Shown piece by piece: positions 17,689 to 26,652 of a DNA stretch of 64,000 bases (position 1 is its first letter; every line of letters starts with the position of its first letter). The DNA comes from Thermomonospora echinospora (GTDB taxonomy: Bacteria > Actinomycetota > Actinomycetes > Streptosporangiales > Streptosporangiaceae). The translations under genes and the position numbers were made by a program. The stretch is taken from positions 125,051 through 189,050 of the forward strand of contig NZ_FNVO01000002.1 of NCBI RefSeq assembly GCF_900108175.1, in the 5' to 3' direction. Below the pieces are notes generated by a model that searched no databases, was not told the DNA's origin, and was given only the letters and a program-made list of their open reading frames with translations.

Positions 17689-18645
17689 TCAGGCCGGGCG
17701 GGCCAACGACAGGGAGAAGTCGCCGGACTCGTCCGTCCACAGCGTGTCGAGGACGAGACCGGCCGCGGCCAGCTCGGAGGCCAGGCGTTCCGGGCGGAAC
17801 TTGGCGGAGATCTCGGTACGCATCTCCTCCCCCTCGCCGAACTCGACGGTCAGGTCGAGCCCGCGGACCCGCACGGTCTGCCGGGCCGACGAACGCAGCC
17901 GCATCTCGATCCACTCGTTGTCCGGGTCCCACAGCGCGACGTGCTCGAACGCCCCGGGCTCGAAGTCGGCGTCGAGCCGCCGGTTGACGACGTGCAGCAC
18001 GTTGCGGTTGAACTCGGCGGTGACGCCGCGCGCGTCGTCGTAGGCGCGCACCAGCCGCCCGGGGTCCTTGACCAGGTCGGCGCCCAGCAGCAGGGCGTCG
18101 CCGTCGTCCATGGTGGCCCGTACGCCGGACAGGAAGGACAGCCGCTCGGCCGGGGCGAAGTTGCCGATCGTGCCGCCCAGGAAGACCAGCAGGCGGCGCG
18201 GCCCGGACGGCAGCAAGTGCAGGTGCTGCTCGTAGTCGGCCACCACCGAGCGGACCGCCAGCCCCGGATAGTCGCGGGCGATCCGGGCGGCCGCGGCGGC
18301 CAGGAAGTCGCCGCTGACGTCCACCGGCACGTAGGCGCGCAGCGTGCCCGCCGCCGTCAGGGCGTCCAGCAGCAGCCGGGTCTTCTCCCCCGAGCCGGCG
18401 CCGAGTTCCAGCAGCGTCTCGGCGCCGGTGGCCGCGGCGACCTCCGCCGCGCGGGCGCGCAGGATCTGCCGCTCCCGGCGGGTGGGGTAGTACTCCTCCA
18501 GTCCGGTGATCTCCTCGAACAGCGCACTGCCCCGTTCGTCGTAGAACCACTTGGGCGGCAGCGTCTTCGGGGAGGCGGTGAGCCCGTCCCGGACGTCCTG
18601 GCGCAGCGCCTTCTCGAGATCGTCAGTGGTCAGGAAGCGATCCAC
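17689..18645 (-). CDS. egtD: L-histidine N-alpha-methyltransferase
   Basis: 318 residues. SAM-dependent trimethylation of histidine to hercynine, the first committed step to ergothioneine. SAM site LLELGAGSGEKTR; substrate-site features in EEITGLEEYYPTRRE (the Tyr region) and FLGGTIGNF; the C-terminal half contains FNRNVLHVVNR and NEWIEMRLRS. Last gene of the leftward egtA-egtB-egtC-egtD operon, 48 bp after egtC. Confidence 0.96.
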   Translation of the reverse strand: MDRFLTTDDLEKALRQDVRDGLTASPKTLPPKWFYDERGSALFEEITGLEEYYPTRRERQILRARAAEVAAATGAETLLELGAGSGEKTRLLLDALTAAGTLRAYVPVDVSGDFLAAAAARIARDYPGLAVRSVVADYEQHLHLLPSGPRRLLVFLGGTIGNFAPAERLSFLSGVRATMDDGDALLLGADLVKDPGRLVRAYDDARGVTAEFNRNVLHVVNRRLDADFEPGAFEHVALWDPDNEWIEMRLRSSARQTVRVRGLDLTVEFGEGEEMRTEISAKFRPERLASELAAAGLVLDTLWTDESGDFSLSLARPA

Positions 18646-18693
18646 CGTTTCCTCCTCAGGGTGTGGGGCCGGTCGGTGCGACGCGGGCGGGCG

Positions 18694-19425
18694 TCACAGT
18701 GAGGTGACCCGGACGTCGGTGCGGTCGGCCAGGACAACGGAACGGTCCGGCACCTTCTTCCAGCCGGGGTCGTCGTCCAGCGGTTCGGAGGAGACCAGCA
18801 CCCGGCCGGGGTCGGCGCGTACGAACAGCGAGTCGCCCCAGGTGGTGGCGGCCAGCGCGGTGCCATCGGCGGCCAGCAGGTTGTAGCTGCCCGCCGACAG
18901 CCCGGCCACGGTGGTGACGGCGGCGGCCAGCCCCTCGGCGAGCGGGGCGCCCTCGCGCCAGCGCCGCGCGGCCAGCGCGAAGACCAGCGCCGAGTCGACC
19001 GGGGCGCGGGCGTCCGGGACGGCGGCCAGGTCCCCGGCCAGTTCCCGTAGCTTGCCCTCGACGCCGTCAAAGTCCTCGACCCTGCCGTTGTGGCTGAACA
19101 GCCGCGCGCCCGCCCGGAACGGCTGGGCGCAGGACTCCTCCACCGGGAAACGGGTGGTGGCCGAGCGGATCGCGGCGACCGCGCAGGAGGCGGTCACCGC
19201 CCCGGCGATCTCCCGGAACGAGTGGTCGGTCCAGATCGGCTGGGCCCGCCGGAACCGCACCGCCCGCTCCTGGTGGAACCAGCCGACGCCGAACCCGTCG
19301 GCGTTCAGCAGGTTGCCCCGGGTCATCCGCGGCGCGTACGACTGGACCTCCAGCGAGTGCGGGCCGTCGAAGATCAGGGACTCCAGCGTCCGGGGCGGGC
19401 CGAGGTAGCCCAGGTGGCGGCACAT
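18694..19425 (-). CDS. egtC: Ergothioneine biosynthesis amidohydrolase EgtC
   Basis: 243 residues. Class II glutamine-amidotransferase-like hydrolase that removes the glutamyl group from gamma-glutamyl hercynylcysteine sulfoxide. The catalytic Cys2 follows Met1 (MCRHLGYLG); later come NADGFGVGW, AIRSATT and SHNGRVEDFDG. The ATG overlaps the egtB stop (ATGA). A longer in-frame reading upstream belongs to a different frame of egtB and is not used. Confidence 0.95.
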   Translation of the reverse strand: MCRHLGYLGPPRTLESLIFDGPHSLEVQSYAPRMTRGNLLNADGFGVGWFHQERAVRFRRAQPIWTDHSFREIAGAVTASCAVAAIRSATTRFPVEESCAQPFRAGARLFSHNGRVEDFDGVEGKLRELAGDLAAVPDARAPVDSALVFALAARRWREGAPLAEGLAAAVTTVAGLSAGSYNLLAADGTALAATTWGDSLFVRADPGRVLVSSEPLDDDPGWKKVPDRSVVLADRTDVRVTSL

Positions 19426-20768
19426 CAGCGGGCCTCCGTCGCGTCGCGGGCGCACCGCAGGCCGGTGAAGATCTGCCTGCGGATCGGGTAGTCCCAGTTG
19501 CGGAACGTCCCCCGTACGGCCAGCGGGTGGGTCGCCCAGGAGCCACCGCGCAGCACCTTGTACTCGGGGCCGAAGAAGACCTCGGAGTACTCCCGATAGG
19601 GGAACGCGCGGAAACCGGGGTAGGCGGCGAAGTCGGAGGAGGTCCACTCCCACACGTCGCCGAGCATCTGGTGCACGCCGTAGGCGGAGACCCCTCGGGG
19701 GAAGGAGCCCACCGGAGCCGGACGCAGCCGCCGCTGCCCCAGGTTGGCCCGGCCCTCCTCATAGAAGTCCCCCCAGGGGAAACGGCGGGAGCGCTGGGCG
19801 TCGGGGTCCCATCGGGCGGCCTTCTCCCACTCGGCCTCGGTGGGCAGCCTCTTGCCCGCCCATCGGGCGTACGCGTCGGCCTCGTACCAACTGACGTGCT
19901 GCACCGGCTCGTCCGGCGGCACGGGCTCGACGCGGCCGAAGCGACGTCTGAGCCACTGACCGTCCTCGCGGGTCCAGAAGCCCGGTGCCCGCCGCCCCTT
20001 GGCGGAACGCCACTCCCATCCCTGGGGATGCCACCAACGGGCGTCGTCGTAGCCGCCCGCCTCGATGAAGGCGATGTAGGCGTGGTTGGTGACCGGCGTC
20101 GTGTCGATGTAGTAGGCGGGCAGGTCCACGATGTGCGCCGAGCGTTCGTTGTCGTACGCCCACGGGTCGTCGGAGGTCCCCATCTCGAACGGCCCCGCCT
20201 CGATGAGCACCTCCGGGGGTATCGCCGGGTCGCGGACGGGCGGCACCGGCCCGTCCGGCTCCAGCAGGGCCGGCGCGCCCTTACGGAGCTGGTGGGTGGC
20301 CAGCATGGTCTCGTCGTGCTGGTGTTCGTGCTGGACGACCATTCCGTAGACGAACCCGCCGGCGGTCAGCGGGTCGTCCTCGCGCAGGCGCACCTTCGGT
20401 AGTGAGTCCAGCACCCTGGCGCGCACCGTCGCGACGTAGGCGCGGGCCTCCTCGGGAGGTAGCAGGGGCAGCGACGGGCGCTCGGCCCGCGGATGCTCGA
20501 ACGCGTCGTACAGGCTGTCGATCTCCGGGCGCATCGGCTCGACGCCCGCCGCGGCCCGCAGCAGCCACAGCTCCTCGTAGTTGCCGATATGGGCCAGGTC
20601 CCACACCAGCGGGGACATCAGCGGGGAGACCTGGGCGGTCAGCTCGGCGGCGTCCAGCACCTCGGTGGTCAGCCCCAGACTGCGGTCGCGGACGGCGTCC
20701 AGCTCGGCGGCGATCAGCTCCTTCAGGCCGTGCTCGTCAAGCCCGTCGGTGGTGGTCAGCGGCGCCAC
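19425..20768 (-). CDS. egtB: Hercynine oxygenase (sulfoxide synthase) EgtB
   Basis: 447 residues. Iron enzyme joining hercynine and gamma-glutamylcysteine with O2 to the sulfoxide. The N-terminal DinB-like domain supplies the three histidines: His60 (WDLAHIGNYEE) and His147/His151 (VVQHEHQHDET). The C-terminal FGE-sulfatase/C-type-lectin domain has FEMGTSDD, PVTNHAYIAFIEAGGY, LPTEAEWEKAARW, GDVWEWTSS and LRGGSWATH. The presence of egtA argues for gamma-glutamylcysteine as thiol donor. Overlaps egtA by 32 bp and egtC by 3 bp. Confidence 0.96.
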   Translation of the reverse strand: MAPLTTTDGLDEHGLKELIAAELDAVRDRSLGLTTEVLDAAELTAQVSPLMSPLVWDLAHIGNYEELWLLRAAAGVEPMRPEIDSLYDAFEHPRAERPSLPLLPPEEARAYVATVRARVLDSLPKVRLREDDPLTAGGFVYGMVVQHEHQHDETMLATHQLRKGAPALLEPDGPVPPVRDPAIPPEVLIEAGPFEMGTSDDPWAYDNERSAHIVDLPAYYIDTTPVTNHAYIAFIEAGGYDDARWWHPQGWEWRSAKGRRAPGFWTREDGQWLRRRFGRVEPVPPDEPVQHVSWYEADAYARWAGKRLPTEAEWEKAARWDPDAQRSRRFPWGDFYEEGRANLGQRRLRPAPVGSFPRGVSAYGVHQMLGDVWEWTSSDFAAYPGFRAFPYREYSEVFFGPEYKVLRGGSWATHPLAVRGTFRNWDYPIRRQIFTGLRCARDATEAR

Positions 20769-21990
20769 GTCGGTTCCTCCTAGGCGTCAGGACGGGGGTC
20801 GAGGGGTCGAGGTCGTCGGCCGGGCAGCGGCCCCGGTCGACGTAGCGGCGGGCATAGCCGGCCACCAGCGGAACGAGATCGGCGGCGCCCAGCCGGGGCA
20901 GTGCCTCCAGCGCCGCCGCGAAGCAGCGGCGGGCGGCCAGCGCCAGGGCCGGGTCGGCCAGCGCGTCGCGGGCGGCCGCGGCCCAGCGTCCGGCCACCGG
21001 GCGGGCGGCGTCCTCGGCGGTGCGCGTCGCCTGCGGGTCCTCCAGCAGAGCGGTGGCGACGGCGACGGGCACCGGCCAGTACGGGACGGGCAGCGCGTCG
21101 ATCATGCGCAGCTCCAGCCAGCCGCGCGGCCGTACCGGCGGGAACAGCGTGGACAGGTGGTAGGTGAGGTCTTCGAGGTCGGGCTCACCCTTGTCGAGCC
21201 ACTGGCGAAAGGTCATCCCGGGCGCCCCGGTCCAGCCGTCCGCGGAGCCGGGCCGGGGGCGCATCAGCATGACGGGCGCGTCGAGGGCGTACCGCGCCCA
21301 GGCGTCCCTGGGGTCGGCCGTCTCCTCGCCCTCGTCGAGGACGGGCAGAGTGCGGCAGGGATCGAGCGCGTTCCAGATCGCCTGCCGGGTGGAGCGCAGG
21401 CCGGTGCGGCGCCCGGCCCGCAGCGGCGAGTTGGCGAACGCGGCGACCAGCACCGGGCCGAGCGCGTGCGCCAGCCGCCACCTGCGCAGCGTGTCGGCGG
21501 GATCGGCGCCGATGTCCAGGCAGACCTGGACAGAGGCGGTGCTGCACATCATCGCCAGTCCCGCGGACTCGAAGCCGCCGTGCCTGAAGTAGTCGCGCAT
21601 ACAGCCGTAGCGGGGGTGGTCGGCCTGGAAACGGGGGCTGCGCACCGGATCCACCCCCCGGCCCGCCAGTTCCAGGCCGTCGGCGGCGAGCCGCTCCCGC
21701 ACGCACGCCAGGTCCCGCGACAGCGCGGCGTGCAGGTCCATCAGGCCGCTGAACGGCGGCGTGCTGAGTTCGAGCTGGCCGCCCGGCTCATAGGTGACGG
21801 TGCTGCGGCCCGGCAATGGCCCGGCCCCGTCCACCACCGCGCGCACCCGGTCGACGGCGACATGCGCGCGGGGATCGCGCCGATCCACCACGAGCCACTC
21901 GGTCTCCGCCCCGACCTTGCCGGGCGGGCCGTTCTTGAAGCAGACCCCTCGTACGTGCTCGTAGACTTCCGCGACGGTCAGCCGGCTCAT
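20737..21990 (-). CDS. egtA: Glutamate-cysteine ligase EgtA
   Basis: 417 residues, GCS2 family. ATP-dependent synthesis of gamma-glutamylcysteine, the thiol donor for EgtB. Visible: GAETEWLVVD (GxExE-like), EPGGQLELSTPP, MMCSTASVQVCLD, LRSTRQAIWNALDPCR and RGWLELRMIDALP. First gene of the egt operon; its start lies ~225 bp from the divergent sigma-like gene, leaving room for the operon promoter. The C-terminal ~30 residues are Pro/Arg/His-rich and overlap the egtB start. Confidence 0.95.
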   Translation of the reverse strand: MSRLTVAEVYEHVRGVCFKNGPPGKVGAETEWLVVDRRDPRAHVAVDRVRAVVDGAGPLPGRSTVTYEPGGQLELSTPPFSGLMDLHAALSRDLACVRERLAADGLELAGRGVDPVRSPRFQADHPRYGCMRDYFRHGGFESAGLAMMCSTASVQVCLDIGADPADTLRRWRLAHALGPVLVAAFANSPLRAGRRTGLRSTRQAIWNALDPCRTLPVLDEGEETADPRDAWARYALDAPVMLMRPRPGSADGWTGAPGMTFRQWLDKGEPDLEDLTYHLSTLFPPVRPRGWLELRMIDALPVPYWPVPVAVATALLEDPQATRTAEDAARPVAGRWAAAARDALADPALALAARRCFAAALEALPRLGAADLVPLVAGYARRYVDRGRCPADDLDPSTPVLTPRRNRRGAADHHRRA

Positions 21991-22216
21991 CTCGTGCCAT
22001 CCCCCTTCGGGTAACGGTCACGGAAGTTCCCTGCTGAACCGGATCAATAATCCGCATATCGCCCGAAATCTCCGTGAACACGACACGCCTTGCGCGGATC
22101 GGTCCCAAGGCTTTGCAGACGTGACGGGGTGCGCTAAGGTCCGGACTCCACCGGTACGCTCTGTAGTGCCCCTTCGTCGCGTTCGCGCCGTTCTCCCCCG
22201 CAGAATCGGAGGTCAC

Positions 22217-23437
22217 ATGCCGGGGACCCCGGAGGCCCTGTACGACGCGCACGCCGCCCGTCTCCACGCCTACTGCTGGTCGCTGGTGGGAGAGGACGCC
22301 GACGCGGCCGTCCGCGACACGTTCGTCGCGGCGATGCGGCATCCGCCGCGCGGTGACGCGGTGCTGTGGCTGTACGCGCTCGCCCGCTCGGCCTGCCTGG
22401 ACCGCGGTGCGCCGGACCGCCCCTTCGTCCCCGGGACGCACCCGGACCCGCTGCTGCGCGCGGCGGCGGGGCTGCGGGCCGACCACCGTGAAGTGCTGGT
22501 GCTGTCGGCCGGCGAATGGCTGGACGAGCCCGACATCGCCCTCGTGCTGGGCGTCGCGACCGACACGGCCCGGCAGTTGCTGCAGGCCGCCCGGACCCGG
22601 CTGGAGCGGGCGGTGCTGGACCGGCTGATGCGTGAGCCCGGCTCCCCGTACCACTCGGAGATCATCACCGCGTTCGAGAAGGGCACGCTGCCCCGGCTGC
22701 TGGCCCGCCGGGCGCCGGACCGGCCGCCGGCGGCGCTGCGCGAGCAGGTGCTGGCCGCCTGCGCCGCCGAGATCGAGCAGCCGCTGTCCACCCTGGCGTT
22801 CCCCTCCCCGCTGGTGGCGATCGGCCCGGCCACCACCCGGCCGGCCGCCTCCCGGCGGCGGTCCAGGGGCCTGGGCACGGTGGCCGGGCTGGCCGCCTCG
22901 GCCGCCGCCGCGGTCGGCCTGATCGCCGCGTGGGCGGGCGCCAAGGACGGCGGGGAGCGGCTCACCGCGCTGAACCCGTCCGCCGGCTACGGCTCGGAGT
23001 CGGCCACGGCCGGGCCGGTGACCTCGCCGGACCTGGCCTCGTCGGACCCCGCCGGCACGGCCGGCACCGGGCCGGCCGGCGCCGACCCGAAGACCTCCGC
23101 CTCCAGCCCGTACGGCCTGACGCCGCCGGTCCCAGGCGTCCAGCCCGCGGACCCCGGCACGCCGGCGCCGGACCCGGACGAGGCGTCGCCGACACCGGAC
23201 CCGTCGTCCCCCCTGCCGACGCCGGACCCACGGACCCCGACGCCCCCGCCGAGCCCGGAGCCCGACGATCCGACCTCACCGGCCCCGGACGAGGGCGAGG
23301 GCGAGGACGACAAGGACAAGGACGAGGGCGGGCCGCTGCGGCTGCCGATACCGACGCTGCCCCTCCCCTCAGGGACGTCCTCGCAGGCCCCCGGGCCGAT
23401 GCCCGCCCCGACCGCCAACCCCTCTCCACGGCCGTAG
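22217..23437 (+). CDS. Sigma-factor-like protein with membrane anchor and Pro-rich tail
   Basis: 406 residues from the ATG at 22217, with GGAGG 5 bases upstream. Residues ~5-135 resemble ECF sigma regions 2 and 4 (YDAHAARLHAYCWSLVGEDADA; LRADHREVLVLSAGEWLDEPDIALVLGVATDTARQLLQAARTRL). A cytoplasmic linker follows, then one transmembrane helix (~219-241) after an Arg-rich stop-transfer (SRRRSRG), then ~160 residues rich in Pro, Asp, Ser and Thr. A sigma-like DNA-binding module attached to the membrane in one chain suggests a stress sensor released by proteolysis, or a cell-wall sensor. Region 2 is weakly conserved. Divergent from egtA. Confidence 0.7.
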   Translation: MPGTPEALYDAHAARLHAYCWSLVGEDADAAVRDTFVAAMRHPPRGDAVLWLYALARSACLDRGAPDRPFVPGTHPDPLLRAAAGLRADHREVLVLSAGEWLDEPDIALVLGVATDTARQLLQAARTRLERAVLDRLMREPGSPYHSEIITAFEKGTLPRLLARRAPDRPPAALREQVLAACAAEIEQPLSTLAFPSPLVAIGPATTRPAASRRRSRGLGTVAGLAASAAAAVGLIAAWAGAKDGGERLTALNPSAGYGSESATAGPVTSPDLASSDPAGTAGTGPAGADPKTSASSPYGLTPPVPGVQPADPGTPAPDPDEASPTPDPSSPLPTPDPRTPTPPPSPEPDDPTSPAPDEGEGEDDKDKDEGGPLRLPIPTLPLPSGTSSQAPGPMPAPTANPSPRP

Positions 23438-23474
23438 CCGCCCGCCCGGCGGCGCCGGCCGCCGGTGCGTCCGG

Positions 23475-24647
23475 TCAGCGCGGCGCCCGGGGCAGCCCGA
23501 GGCCGAGCATGGCGATCAGCTCCCGCTGGATCTCGTTGACCCCGCCGCCGAAGGTGAGCACCAGCGCGCCCTTGGCCAGGCGGTCGAGCCGCTCGACGAA
23601 CTCGGCCGTGGCCGGGTCGCCGGGGTCGCCGTACCGGGCCAGCACGTCGCCGATGATCCGGCCGATCTCCTGCATCCGCTCCGAGCCGTAGATCTTGGTG
23701 GCCGAGGCGTCCGGGGCGCCCAGCCAGCCCAGATCCTGGTTCGCGGCCACCTGCCAGTTCAGGAACTCGTTGACGCGCAGATAGGAGTACACCCTGGCGA
23801 CGGCGCGGCGCACCTCGGGCTCCTCGATCAGCGGCCTGCCGTCGCGGCCGGCGGTGGTGCGCGCCCACCCCGCGAACTGGTCGTAGGCGCGGCCGAGGTT
23901 GCCCGCCGGGCCAAGCGTGACCCGTTCGTGGTTGAGCTGGTCGACGATCAGGTCCCAGCCCCGGTTCTCCGCGCCGATCAGCCGGTCCACCGGCACCTTC
24001 ACGTCCTGGTAGTAGGTGGAGTTGGTGTGGTGGCGGCCGTCCATGGTGATGATCGGCGTCCAGGAGTAGCCCGGGTCGCGGCAGTCCACGATGAGCATCG
24101 AGATGCCCTTGTGCTTCTTGGCGTGCGGATCGGTGCGCGCGGCCAGCCAGACGTAGTCGGCGTGGTGCGCCCCCGAGGTGAAGATCTTCTGCCCGTTCAC
24201 CACGTAGTGGTCGCCGTCGCGGACGGCGGTGGTGCGCAGCGCCGCCAGGTCGGTGCCGGCGCCCGGCTCGCTGTAGCCGACGGCGAAGTGGCACTCGCCC
24301 CGCAGGATCCGCGGCAGGAAGAACGCCTTCTGCTCCTCGGTGCCATGCTGCAGGATCGTCGGCGCCACCGAGTTGAGCGTGATGAGGGGGTAGGGGACCT
24401 CGGCGCGGGCAATCTCGTTGGCGAAGATCTGCTGTTCCATGGGGCCGTAGCCGCGCCCGCCGTACTCCTTGGGCCAGGCCACGCCGAGCATCCCGGCGGC
24501 GCCGAGCCGCCGGCAGTGCGCCATGTAGGCGGGCCCGAACGGGTCGGCGGAGATCTCGGCGCGCTCCTCGTCGGTCAGGCAGCCCTGGAAGTACTCGCGC
24601 AGCTCGGCGCGCAGCCGCTGCTGCTCCTCGGTCAGGTCGATGAACAC
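23475..24647 (-). CDS. Acyl-CoA dehydrogenase, FadE29/ChsE2-like
   Basis: 390 residues from the GTG at 24647; TAGGAG upstream overlaps the stop of the preceding gene. A longer reading through that gene is rejected. Flavin acyl-CoA dehydrogenase with IDLTEEQQRLRAELREYF, GVAWPKEYGGRGYGP, GYSEPGAGTDLA (FAD/substrate loop), GQKIFTSGAHHADYVWLA, QLNHERV and LTFGGGVNEIQRELIA. These blocks closely recall mycobacterial FadE29, one half of the ChsE1-ChsE2 heterotetramer that dehydrogenates the steroid side-chain CoA ester. The partner FadE28-like gene is directly upstream. Specific steroid role is inference from family resemblance, pairing and the KstR-like operator. Confidence 0.9.
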   Translation of the reverse strand: MFIDLTEEQQRLRAELREYFQGCLTDEERAEISADPFGPAYMAHCRRLGAAGMLGVAWPKEYGGRGYGPMEQQIFANEIARAEVPYPLITLNSVAPTILQHGTEEQKAFFLPRILRGECHFAVGYSEPGAGTDLAALRTTAVRDGDHYVVNGQKIFTSGAHHADYVWLAARTDPHAKKHKGISMLIVDCRDPGYSWTPIITMDGRHHTNSTYYQDVKVPVDRLIGAENRGWDLIVDQLNHERVTLGPAGNLGRAYDQFAGWARTTAGRDGRPLIEEPEVRRAVARVYSYLRVNEFLNWQVAANQDLGWLGAPDASATKIYGSERMQEIGRIIGDVLARYGDPGDPATAEFVERLDRLAKGALVLTFGGGVNEIQRELIAMLGLGLPRAPR

Positions 24648-24657
24648 CCGGCGGCTC

Positions 24658-25764
24658 CTAGTCGGTCGCGGCGATCGCGTCGCCGATAGCGTCGAGCTGT
24701 GCCTCGGCGCCGCCGAGGAGGTGCCCGTAGTGCTTGCCCCACGCGAAGTACCTGTGCAGCGGATAGGTGACGTCCAGGCCGATGCCGCCGTGCAGGTGCT
24801 GGCAGGTGTAGAGGGCCTGCACCACCGGACCGCAGGCGTTGTAGGCGGCGACGGCCAGGACCTCGTCGGTGTCCGGGGCGCCCTCGGCCAGCCGCCACAC
24901 GCCCGCCCACAGCGCCACGTCCAGCGCCCGCTTGGCGATGTAGACGTCACCGATCTGCATGGTGACCGCCTGGAAGGCGGCCAGCGGGCGATCGAACTGC
25001 TCACGGGTCTTGACGTACTCGGTGGTGAGCTTGAGCGCGCCCTCGATGACCCCGGACGACAGCGCCACCGCCCCGGCGACGGCCGAACGGCGCAGCGTCC
25101 GCCAGGCCCGGCCGTCGGCCTGTCCGCCGAGCAGCGCGTCCTCGTCCACCCGGACGCCCGTGAGCGCGACCCGCGACATCGGCTCGCCGGTGGCCGCCAG
25201 GTGCGGGCCCAACTCGGCCGCCGCGGGCTCGACCAGGAAGACGCCGACCCCGGCGCCGTCCACCCGGGCGGGCACCAGGATGCGGGCGGCCTGCTCGGCG
25301 TAGGGGACGAAGGTCTTGACCCCGTCCAGCACGTAGCCGTCGCCGTCGCGGCGGGCTGTGGTACCCACCTGCGCGGTCAGGCCCTGCTCGCGGCAGGCGC
25401 CGGTCAGCACCGTCCCGCCGTCCACCAGTCCCGCCAGCAGCGCGCGCTGGCCGGGCGTGCCGTGCGCGGCGATCGGCACGGCGGCCAGGGCCAGCGAGGC
25501 GTACGCGGGGACGGGGGCGGCATGGGCGCCGATCTCCCGTAGGATCACCGCCAGCTCGACGGGCCCCAGCCCGGCCCCGCCGGCCTCCTCCGGCAGGCAG
25601 GCCCCCAGCAGCCCGGCCTGGCCCAGCGCCTTCCAGACGCCCGCCTCGAACGGGGCGTCACCGGCGTCGTGGGCGTCCAGCCGCTCGGGGGTCGCCTCAC
25701 GTGCCAGCAGGTCGGCGGCCAGCCCCCGCAACTCCCGCTGGGCCTCGTCGAGATTGAAATCCAC
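24658..25764 (-). CDS. Acyl-CoA dehydrogenase, FadE28/ChsE1-like
   Basis: 368 residues, GTG start. Shorter than typical acyl-CoA dehydrogenases and without the usual Gly-rich substrate loop, as in the FadE28/ChsE1 half of mycobacterial heteromeric steroid dehydrogenases. Key blocks: LKLTTEYVKTREQFDRPLAAFQ, DVYIAKRALDVALWAGVWRLAEG and CQHLHGGIGLDVTYPLHRYF. Should form an alpha2beta2 complex with the product of the next gene, supplying part of the FAD site. A perfect inverted repeat of KstR type (25802-25821) lies 38 bp upstream of the start. Confidence 0.9.
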   Translation of the reverse strand: MDFNLDEAQRELRGLAADLLAREATPERLDAHDAGDAPFEAGVWKALGQAGLLGACLPEEAGGAGLGPVELAVILREIGAHAAPVPAYASLALAAVPIAAHGTPGQRALLAGLVDGGTVLTGACREQGLTAQVGTTARRDGDGYVLDGVKTFVPYAEQAARILVPARVDGAGVGVFLVEPAAAELGPHLAATGEPMSRVALTGVRVDEDALLGGQADGRAWRTLRRSAVAGAVALSSGVIEGALKLTTEYVKTREQFDRPLAAFQAVTMQIGDVYIAKRALDVALWAGVWRLAEGAPDTDEVLAVAAYNACGPVVQALYTCQHLHGGIGLDVTYPLHRYFAWGKHYGHLLGGAEAQLDAIGDAIAATD

Positions 25765-25801
25765 GCAGGCACTCCCTCCGGCGAACGGCCCTCGGGCGGA
25801 A

Positions 25802-25821
25802 AACTAGAACAGATTCTAGTT
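25802..25821. promoter_or_regulatory. KstR-like operator upstream of the acyl-CoA dehydrogenase pair
   Basis: AACTAGAA-CAGA-TTCTAGTT, a perfect inverted repeat with 8-bp arms. The inner 14 bases, TAGAACAGATTCTA, fit the mycobacterial KstR consensus TNNAACNNGTTNNA with one mismatch (A for G). It lies between the dehydrogenase operon and the divergent KstR-like regulator. Confidence 0.8.
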
Positions 25822-25929
25822 CCTGTCCAGAGGCCGTACCGGCGCCCGGCCGGTCCGGGTTCACCGCGCGTGTCAGGGAAGACCGACATCCCGGACGCCC
25901 CTTGCCCGCTCCCGGCAGGGACACCGGCA

Positions 25930-25943
25930 GATAACGCGTTCTC
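25930..25943. promoter_or_regulatory. Possible weak KstR-like site upstream of the TetR gene
   Basis: GATAACGCGTTCTC carries the AACNNGTT core in a near-palindrome but lacks the outer T and A of the consensus. About 98 bp before the regulator start; a candidate autoregulatory site. Confidence 0.4.
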
Positions 25944-26040
25944 GTGAGCCCTGTAGGCTTGACCCCGGCAGTGAGAAGCACGTTCCTCCATGTTCCACCA
26001 CCCACCCAGCGGAGGACACCAGGCAGGAAGGCCCGCGACA

Positions 26041-26640
26041 GTGACCGCAGAGCCGATGACGGACGGACGGCGACAGCCGGCACGCTCCCGCAGCCAGCAG
26101 GAACGCCGCAAGAAGATCATAAAGTCGGCGGCGGCGCTGGCCTCCCGGGGCGGTGTCGAGGCGATGCAGATGCGCACCGTGGCCGAGCGGGCCGGGGTCG
26201 CGCTGGGCACCCTCTACCGCTACTTCCCCTCCAAGATGGACCTGGTCGTCGCGGTGGTCGATGAGGAGCTCGACCTGCTGGAGGGCAGCATCGCCAAGCG
26301 CCCGCCGCGCAGCAGCACCCCCGCCGAACGGGCGCTGGACGTGCTGACCCGGGCCACCCGCGGGCTGATCCGCGAGCCCGAGCTGACCGAGGCGCTGATC
26401 CGCGCACTGATGCTGACGGACCTGCCGGTCGCCTTCGGCGACCGGATGACCACCCTGCTGCTGCACGCCGCAACCGGGCAGGACGAGCCGATCGCGGTCG
26501 ACGATCCGCGCTGGGCGAAGGCCAGGGCGCTGTCCAGCGCCTGGATCATGGAGATGATCGAGCTGCTGCGCGGCCGCTCGGAGGTGGACCAGATCCACGC
26601 CCGGCTGGAGATCGCCGCCCACCGGCTGATCGACTTCTAG
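26041..26640 (+). CDS. TetR-family regulator, KstR-like
   Basis: About 199 residues from the GTG at 26041 (AGGAAGG 9 bases upstream); ATG 26056 is an alternative, and the longer frame from 25990 lacks support. The helix-turn-helix VQ/AMQMRTVAERAGVALGTLYRYFPSKMDLVVAVV closely matches mycobacterial KstR, repressor of cholesterol-uptake and side-chain genes. The ligand domain includes LIREPELTEALIRALMLTD. Divergent from the FadE28/29-like operon, with a KstR-type palindrome between. Good matches to the same motif occur before the thiolase, P450 and ferredoxin groups in this window. Expected ligand: a steroid or fatty CoA thioester. Confidence 0.88.
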   Translation: MTAEPMTDGRRQPARSRSQQERRKKIIKSAAALASRGGVEAMQMRTVAERAGVALGTLYRYFPSKMDLVVAVVDEELDLLEGSIAKRPPRSSTPAERALDVLTRATRGLIREPELTEALIRALMLTDLPVAFGDRMTTLLLHAATGQDEPIAVDDPRWAKARALSSAWIMEMIELLRGRSEVDQIHARLEIAAHRLIDF

Positions 26641-26652
26641 ACGGGCCGGCGC

